From NCBI GenBank assembly GCA_964554385.1, contig CAZKOM010000048.1, forward strand, positions 1 to 17,810: a stretch of DNA of 17,810 nt. The letters are read 5' to 3'. Made by a program: the position numbers and the translations under genes. This document shows, one piece after another, positions 14,887-17,810 of this stretch (its first letter is position 1; every line of letters begins with the position of its first letter). Origin of the DNA: JAGKXC01 sp964554385. Its GTDB lineage: Bacteria > Bacteroidota > Bacteroidia > NS11-12g > UBA955. Below the pieces are notes generated by a model that saw only the letters and a program-made list of their open reading frames with translations, ran no database searches and was not told where the DNA came from.

Positions 14887-15215
14887 ACCAAAAATAAACT
14901 AAACGCAACGGATGAAATTACATAAATGAAACCAATTCCCCAAGTTTTGTTTTGCAAGAATTGTAAAAACTCTATACTAAATCCACTAAAGGTGGTAAAT
15001 CCACCGAGAAAGCCAATGATTACAAAATATTTTATTTCAATAGATAGCGGTAATTCCCAAAGAAAGCCAATCAAAAAGGAGCCAATGGAATTGATAATCA
15101 AAGTTTGGGTAATCGCCGAGGAATTCAGAAGATTTGGATACTGTGTCATTAAACTACGCATTATTGCGCCAAATCCACCACCGGTGAAAATTAATGCAGT
15201 ATTCAGCCAATGCAT
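14850..15215 (-). CDS. crcB: Fluoride ion channel CrcB/Fluc
   Basis: At 121 residues it has the usual length for this family. It has four membrane segments and the family signatures: GGGFGAIMRS (12-21) near the N-terminus, INSIGSFLIGF (41-51) with the conserved Asn, and GFLGGFTTFSGFSIEF (68-83) with the TTFS motif that lines the fluoride path. Fluc channels are dual-topology homodimers in the inner membrane that let fluoride leave the cytoplasm. It is a single-copy gene here, as expected for a homodimer. The promoter -7 box is only 4 bp from the ATG. No fluoride riboswitch is visible. Its 3' end overlaps the next gene by 37 bp, so translation of the two is probably linked. Confidence 0.95.
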   Translation of the reverse strand: MHWLNTALIFTGGGFGAIMRSLMTQYPNLLNSSAITQTLIINSIGSFLIGFLWELPLSIEIKYFVIIGFLGGFTTFSGFSIEFLQFLQNKTWGIGFIYVISSVAFSLFLVWLGNRLHSLLF

Positions 15216-15219
15216 ACTT

Positions 15220-15227
15220 CAAAGGTA
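15220..15227 (-). promoter_or_regulatory. -7 box of the crcB operon, 4 bp from the start codon
   Basis: On the minus strand TACCTTTG matches TAnnTTTG exactly. It ends 4 bp before the crcB ATG. With the usual start site about 4 nt past the box, the mRNA would begin at or beside the A of ATG, i.e. leaderless. No clear -33 TTTG is seen at the normal spacing. Confidence 0.5.
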
Positions 15228-15290
15228 CTACTTATTATATATGTAATATGGATTGAAAGCTAACCTACTAAACATTTAAATATACTGATG

Positions 15291-15298
15291 TAACTTTG
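15291..15298 (+). promoter_or_regulatory. -7 box of the flavoprotein gene, 4 bp from the start codon
   Basis: TAACTTTG matches TAnnTTTG exactly and ends 4 bp before the ATG at 15303, the same geometry as the divergent crcB promoter. A leaderless transcript is predicted. A -33 element is not obvious. Confidence 0.5.
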
Positions 15299-15302
15299 CG
15301 CT

Positions 15303-16019
15303 ATGAAAGCAATTATAAAGTCCGCGAGCTTTTTAACACCGACTGTGAAACGCTTTCTAATTGAAACAGAATATCCTATAAATGCATTGCCGGGCCAGTT
15401 TGTGACATTGTCTTTTCCTGAATTACTGGATGATAACAAATTGCCTGTGCAGCGCAGTTATTCTTTGCTACATTGGACCGCAATTGAAGATAATAAGGGT
15501 GAAATTGAGTTGTGTATTTCGATTAATAAACAAGGTGTCGTTACTCCGTGGTTATGGAATTGTAGTTTACCCATAGAGGTAGAAACAACGGATGCCTTAG
15601 GTAGTTTTACGTTGAGAGATTATAACGAAGAAGCTAATGCAGGCATTTCCAGAATCATATTTATATGCACAGGAACAGGATTGGTCCCATTCATTCCCAT
15701 GATTGGGAATCTGTTAAAAAATCATCCAGAGAAAGAAGTTTTGCTCTTCAGTGGAAATCGAAGTTTTGAAGATGAATTAATGAGGGAGCATTTGAATAAT
15801 TGGGTAAATGAATATTCTATGTTTACGTATTTTCCGGTTTTTTCTAGAGAAGAATCTGCTGAAAATTCTGGGTACGTGCACCAATTTTATCGTGACAAAG
15901 TTGATTTGAATTGTCATGTCTATGTATGCGGGTGGAGCGAAATGTGCAAAGAAACTAGACAAAATTTAAAGGCACTTGGACTAACCAGAAAGCAATACTT
16001 CTTTGAGCTATACGACTAA
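15303..16019 (+). CDS. Ferredoxin reductase-like FAD/NAD(P)H oxidoreductase
   Basis: This 238-residue protein has the two domains of the ferredoxin-NADP reductase family. The N-terminal barrel carries the flavin motif RSYS at 51-54 (RxYS) after LPGQFVTL. The nucleotide-binding domain has CTGTGLVPFIPM (122-133, GTGxxP type), FSGNRSFEDEL (149-159) and CGWSEMCKETRQNL (209-222). The C-terminus is YFFELYD, with the aromatic position typical of flavodoxin/ferredoxin reductases. There is no 2Fe-2S domain, so the partner must be a separate ferredoxin, flavodoxin or another acceptor. The gene stands alone between divergent crcB and rho. A role as ferredoxin-NADP reductase is likely but cannot be told from other single-unit members by eye. 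Confidence 0.9.
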   Translation: MKAIIKSASFLTPTVKRFLIETEYPINALPGQFVTLSFPELLDDNKLPVQRSYSLLHWTAIEDNKGEIELCISINKQGVVTPWLWNCSLPIEVETTDALGSFTLRDYNEEANAGISRIIFICTGTGLVPFIPMIGNLLKNHPEKEVLLFSGNRSFEDELMREHLNNWVNEYSMFTYFPVFSREESAENSGYVHQFYRDKVDLNCHVYVCGWSEMCKETRQNLKALGLTRKQYFFELYD

Positions 16020-16028
16020 TTTTAGCAT

Positions 16029-16040
16029 TTTTACGTAAAA
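16029..16040. promoter_or_regulatory. 12-bp perfect palindrome TTTTACGTAAAA
   Basis: TTTTACGTAAAA lies 9 bp after the flavoprotein stop and is followed by TTTTG. With no spare loop it is a poor terminator hairpin; it could be an operator or part of a weak terminator. It may also be chance in AT-rich DNA. Confidence 0.2.
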
Positions 16041-16075
16041 TTTTGTTTAAACAGCGGATTACCGTTAATTTTTGC

Positions 16076-16083
16076 TATACTTG
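16076..16083 (+). promoter_or_regulatory. Possible -7 box of rho
   Basis: TATACTTG matches TAnnTTTG with one mismatch. A start near 16087 would give a leader of about 61 nt that begins just before the small hairpin at 16091-16108. Confidence 0.3.
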
Positions 16084-16090
16084 CAACCTC

Positions 16091-16116
16091 GAAACCAAAT
16101 AGTGTTTCAGTTTTTT
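16091..16116 (+). terminator. Hairpin plus T6 in the rho leader, attenuator candidate
   Basis: GAAAC (16091-16095) pairs with GTTTC (16104-16108) across an 8-nt loop. Two bases later six Ts follow (16111-16116). The stem is only 5 bp, so strength is doubtful. Position between the predicted promoter and the rho ATG would suit attenuation of rho itself. Confidence 0.25.
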
Positions 16117-16147
16117 CTTCGATTTTTAATTCTTCCACGATATATTT

Positions 16148-17810
16148 ATGGTCACCGGTCCGGATTTTTCTAAAATGAGCGTTGCTGATTTGCGTACGTT
16201 AGCTGAAAATTTAGATATAAAAGACGTTTCTAAGCTAAAAAAACCTGAATTAATAGCTGCTATTAATTCGCTAGCGAATGAAACCAATGATACTCAATCA
16301 TCAAACGAACCTGCAGTAATAGAATCAACGACAAGCCGAAATGAGGTAGCCGATGATGCGATTAAACTAAGTTCGGATGGAAAAGAAAATGAATCAATGC
16401 AGGCAGTAGATGATGCCGAAAATAAACGAAATAGAAGACCACGGAAAAACAAATCCGATGAAATGGCATCAGCACTAGTGGCCAATGCACTAAACTCGGA
16501 AATTTCTCCTACTCCAACTGAAATTTCAGGTTCAACCGCAATCGTAGAGAAGCCAGTGCAACAACGAGAACATAGACAGGAAAGAAATAATTCTCGTAAC
16601 CCAGAAAATAGAAATAGAAATCATAATAACTCCGTGAAGCCCGACACTGAAAAATCAGAAGTTGATGGCGCAGAGAAAATTCAAGGATCTGAGCAGAGAA
16701 CTAGGCCGCCGCATGGGAATAAGGATAGAAATGGATTTGATAGAAAAAATAATAACCAGTCAGAACCTAAAATATCCGCAGAAATAGGAGCTTCAGAAGT
16801 AGAAAACAAACAGAAAGAGGCTGTTGTAGCTATTTCGGAAGAAGAGAAACGCCGAAGAGAGGCGCTGCAGATATTCACTGAAATGGAAGGAGTAGTTACC
16901 ACTCAGGGGGTTTTAGAAACCGTTCCGGATGGTTATGGTTTTTTACGATCTCCGGATTACCATTATATGGCTTCTCCAGATGATGTGTATGTCCCTGGTT
17001 TTATGATCAAACAGAATGGTTTAAAAACAGGTGATACCGTTAGAGGTACCATTAGACCACCAAAAGAAAATGAAAAGTACTTTTGTTTAGTAAAAATTGA
17101 AAGTGTAAATGGAAGAACGCCAGAAGAGGTGAGAGACCGCGTTGCTTTTGAACACTTAACACCTTTGTTTCCAAATGAAAAACTAAATCTCGTAGACAAT
17201 AACGGGAACTATCCCAATCGAATAATTGATTTAGTCTCTCCCATTGGTAAAGGTCAGAGAGGCTTGATCGTAGCTCAGCCGAAGACAGGTAAAACCTGGT
17301 TGTTGAAAGGAATTGCCAATGCAATTGCTAAGAATCATCCAGAAGTTTACATGATTATTTTATTAGTAGATGAAAGACCCGAAGAGGTGACGGACATGGC
17401 TAGAAGTGTTCGTGCTGAAGTGGTTGCATCTACCTTTGATGAACCGGCTGAAAAACATGTTCGATTAACCAATATCGTATTAGAGAAAGCCAAACGTTTG
17501 GTAGAATGTGGTCATGACGTGGTTATTTTGTTAGATTCTATCACACGACTGGCTCGAGCATTTAACACCGTTCAACCAGCTTCAGGTAAAATTTTGTCAG
17601 GTGGAGTGGATGCTAATGCCTTGCACAAGCCCAAACGGTTTTTTGGAGCGGCTAGAAATATTGAAAACGGGGGTTCATTAACGATTATCGCTACAGCACT
17701 TACCGATACGGGTTCTAAAATGGATGAAGTAATCTTTGAAGAATTTAAAGGTACCGGTAATATGGAATTACAGCTTGATCGCAAACTAGCCAACAAGCGT
17801 ATTTTCCCTG
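16148..17810 (+). CDS. rho: Transcription termination factor Rho, C-terminus cut by window edge
   Basis: There are 554 codons from the first ATG after an in-frame stop at 16127-16129; the frame is open at the right edge and lacks about the last 60 residues. Rho N-terminal helices (about 8-45) are followed by a long Asn/Arg/Glu/Ser-rich, low-complexity insertion (about 46-235), absent from E. coli Rho. Next come the cold-shock-type RNA-binding domain (about 248-320, GVLETVPDGYGFLRSP) and the RecA-like ATPase: GKGQRGLIVAQPKTGKT (368-383, Walker A), LLVDERPEEVTDM (405-417, catalytic Glu409), VVILLDSITRLARA (458-471, Walker B Asp463) and the Q-loop SGKILSGGVDANAL (479-492). The Walker A stretch has Gln377 where E. 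coli has Pro. Rho is a hexameric helicase ending transcription of unstructured RNA. Confidence 0.97.
   Translation, partial: MVTGPDFSKMSVADLRTLAENLDIKDVSKLKKPELIAAINSLANETNDTQSSNEPAVIESTTSRNEVADDAIKLSSDGKENESMQAVDDAENKRNRRPRKNKSDEMASALVANALNSEISPTPTEISGSTAIVEKPVQQREHRQERNNSRNPENRNRNHNNSVKPDTEKSEVDGAEKIQGSEQRTRPPHGNKDRNGFDRKNNNQSEPKISAEIGASEVENKQKEAVVAISEEEKRRREALQIFTEMEGVVTTQGVLETVPDGYGFLRSPDYHYMASPDDVYVPGFMIKQNGLKTGDTVRGTIRPPKENEKYFCLVKIESVNGRTPEEVRDRVAFEHLTPLFPNEKLNLVDNNGNYPNRIIDLVSPIGKGQRGLIVAQPKTGKTWLLKGIANAIAKNHPEVYMIILLVDERPEEVTDMARSVRAEVVASTFDEPAEKHVRLTNIVLEKAKRLVECGHDVVILLDSITRLARAFNTVQPASGKILSGGVDANALHKPKRFFGAARNIENGGSLTIIATALTDTGSKMDEVIFEEFKGTGNMELQLDRKLANKRIFP

Noticed and set aside
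15216..15302. Fluoride riboswitch upstream of crcB
   Set aside because: The conserved core and pseudoknot pairing sequences are absent, and the -7 box 4 bp from ATG leaves no room for a leader.
16294..17796. Several minus-strand frames opposite rho
   Set aside because: They sit opposite the strongly conserved rho frame and show no family features, so they are shadows.

Overview
The window looks like a draft or metagenome-assembled piece of a low-GC Bacteroidota chromosome. Four things point there: a type IX secretion (Por) C-terminal sorting domain, several good matches to the Bacteroidota -7 promoter box TAnnTTTG close to gene starts, DUF5777-type outer-membrane proteins, and a Rho factor with a long N/R-rich insertion. 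A 10-N scaffold gap lies near the left end. No phage or transposase gene is recognisable.

Layout. 1-590: the tail of an unrecognised gene, a repeat-rich non-coding stretch, a stray copy of the tRNA-Cys 3' end beside the gap, then an intact tRNA-Cys and a strong terminator. 732-2348 (-): a secreted T9SS cargo protein. 2447-7385 (-): a MacAB-like ABC export set (adaptor lipoprotein, FtsX-type permease, ATPase) downstream of an exported YtcJ-like amidohydrolase. 7461-11601 (+): a tight six-gene run encoding an OB-fold membrane-anchored protein, a YceI-like protein, a two-heme lipoprotein, a one-heme lipoprotein and two paralogous DUF5777 beta-barrels. 11579-15215 (-): fluoride channel crcB, a protein usually auto-named 'asparagine synthetase B' that looks more like a GATase1-fold protein, and a GT-C-type membrane glycosyltransferase. 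15303-16019 (+): a stand-alone ferredoxin reductase-like flavoprotein. 16148-end (+): rho, cut by the window edge.

Most promising part. The six-gene run 7461-11601 makes only envelope proteins and has spacers of 30 bp or less, with two gene pairs abutting or overlapping. Two surface or periplasmic heme lipoproteins followed by two outer-membrane barrels suggest an undescribed redox module of the cell envelope, possibly a porin-cytochrome-like conduit. That function is inference; the gene content and spacing are seen directly. Other points of interest are the duplicated tRNA end at the gap, two divergent promoters whose -7 boxes lie only 4 bp from their start codons (predicting leaderless mRNAs), and the GATase-like residues in the misnamed 'asparagine synthetase'.
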